Positions 63,554 through 64,000 of a stretch of DNA of 64,000 nt are shown here, piece after piece. The stretch is from Dysgonomonas hofstadii (GTDB taxonomy: Bacteria > Bacteroidota > Bacteroidia > Bacteroidales > Dysgonomonadaceae). Numbering within the stretch: position 1 is the stretch's first letter; the number at the start of each line of letters is the position of its first letter. The stretch covers positions 1-64,000 of the forward strand of contig NZ_JACIEP010000019.1 in NCBI RefSeq assembly GCF_014196915.1. The letters are read 5' to 3'. The notes beneath the pieces were generated by a model. That model saw only the letters and a program-made list of their open reading frames with translations, had not been told where the DNA came from and made no database searches. The position numbers and the translations under genes are program-made.

Positions 63554-64000
63554 ATGAAAAAGATGATTTTTATGGCTCTGCTATTTAGTATGACTATTGC
63601 TTTACAGGCACAGATTTATGTTGATAATAAAGGAAATGTATATGATCAGCGTAAAAGTTCGACAACAACGGCCACCTCTGCAAAATCGAATAATAGAAGT
63701 TCTTCGGGTTCATCGTTTGATATGTCGAAACTTTCTTTCGGAGGTAATTTAAGTTTACAATTTGGAGACTATACAGTGGTAGGTATTTCCCCGCAGGTAG
63801 GATACGATTTCAATAAATATTTAACGGCAGGGGCAGGACTTGGATATACGTATTTTAAGGATAAGACGTATGACTATAAATGGAGTAGCAGTTACGTTAG
63901 TTTCGATCTCTTTGGCAGGTTTTATCCTATCGAATATATTGTGATCGGTATTCAGCCCGAAATAAGCCGTATGTGGCAAAGTGTAAAATGGAATGACGGC
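63554..64000 (+). CDS. Predicted outer-membrane beta-barrel protein, truncated by window end
   Basis: Open from ATG 63554 to the last base (149 codons visible). Signal peptide MKKMIFMALLFSMTIALQAQ; a Ser/Thr-rich linker (SSTTTATSAKSNNRSSSGSS) precedes alternating strands (LSFGGNLSLQFGDYTVVGISPQVGY, LTAGAGLGYTYF, SFDLFGRFYPIEYIVIGIQPEISR). Typical of small Bacteroidota barrels. It lies about 80 bp after the plug-protein gene and may be cotranscribed with it. The 3' end is outside the window. Confidence 0.8.
   Translation, partial: MKKMIFMALLFSMTIALQAQIYVDNKGNVYDQRKSSTTTATSAKSNNRSSSGSSFDMSKLSFGGNLSLQFGDYTVVGISPQVGYDFNKYLTAGAGLGYTYFKDKTYDYKWSSSYVSFDLFGRFYPIEYIVIGIQPEISRMWQSVKWNDG

Noticed and set aside
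1-64000. tRNA, rRNA, CRISPR array, riboswitch or intact insertion sequence
   Set aside because: Reading the gaps on both strands showed no cloverleaf, no regularly spaced direct repeats with spacers, no recognisable riboswitch core and no transposase frame. A covariance-model scan would be needed to exclude small RNAs.

Overview
The window reads as a chromosomal segment from a Bacteroidota (Bacteroidales) bacterium, most likely a Dysgonomonas- or Parabacteroides-like gut commensal. The basis is SusC/SusD pairs, S-type sulfatases, FecI/FecR-like regulators, a barrel-less TonB-plug protein, AT-rich intergenic DNA, and -7 promoter elements of the Bacteroidota form TAnnTTTG. The species is not determinable from sequence alone.

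1-18.4 kb is a polysaccharide utilisation locus (PUL), all on the + strand: GH92 alpha-mannosidase (cut by the window start), two overlapping sulfatases, a GH20 beta-hexosaminidase with a PA14-like tail, an ECF sigma factor, a FecR-like anti-sigma factor, a SusC transporter carrying the N-terminal STN signalling domain, a SusD-like lipoprotein, a GH18 endo-beta-N-acetylglucosaminidase lipoprotein, a DUF1735/LamG surface lectin and a third sulfatase. Together these fit capture of Asn-linked, probably sulfated, glycoprotein glycans: the endoglycosidase releases the glycan at the surface, SusCD imports it, and sulfatases, hexosaminidase and mannosidase trim it in the periplasm. Sigma/anti-sigma/STN-SusC form a trans-envelope induction circuit.

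18.4-42.5 kb is mostly housekeeping and accessory: a BASS transporter, a GT39/GtrA pair, a membrane protein with a degenerate Nudix-like domain, valS, mdh, a hexapeptide acetyltransferase, a Dcu transporter, uvrB, cdaA (c-di-AMP synthase), GNAT and DUF2156 proteins, a LuxR-type regulator beside a hemerythrin protein, a Wzx-like flippase, tatA, a HAD-like protein, a lipoprotein/barrel pair, a 2-hydroxyacid dehydrogenase and ung. Two gene-free stretches (23.1-24.0 and 42.5-43.5 kb) hold a MITE-like element, REP-like palindromes and a dispersed inverted repeat. valS carries two palindromic repeats translated in frame.

43.5-64 kb holds a secreted C1 peptidase, a PgpH-type c-di-AMP phosphodiesterase, an Omp85/TamA-like protein, ygiQ, a thioredoxin-like protein, cutC, mnmG, apt, uvrC, a GH43 enzyme, sppA, a large MG2-like/TonB-plug protein and a truncated beta-barrel gene. 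Two parS-like sites lie between mnmG and apt. About 6 kb further on, the 525-bp AT-rich gap between divergent sppA and the plug gene carries three tandem helically phased DnaA-box-like repeats and coincides with an apparent GC-skew sign change. I read this as a candidate replication-origin region. No tRNA, rRNA, CRISPR array or intact transposase was seen.
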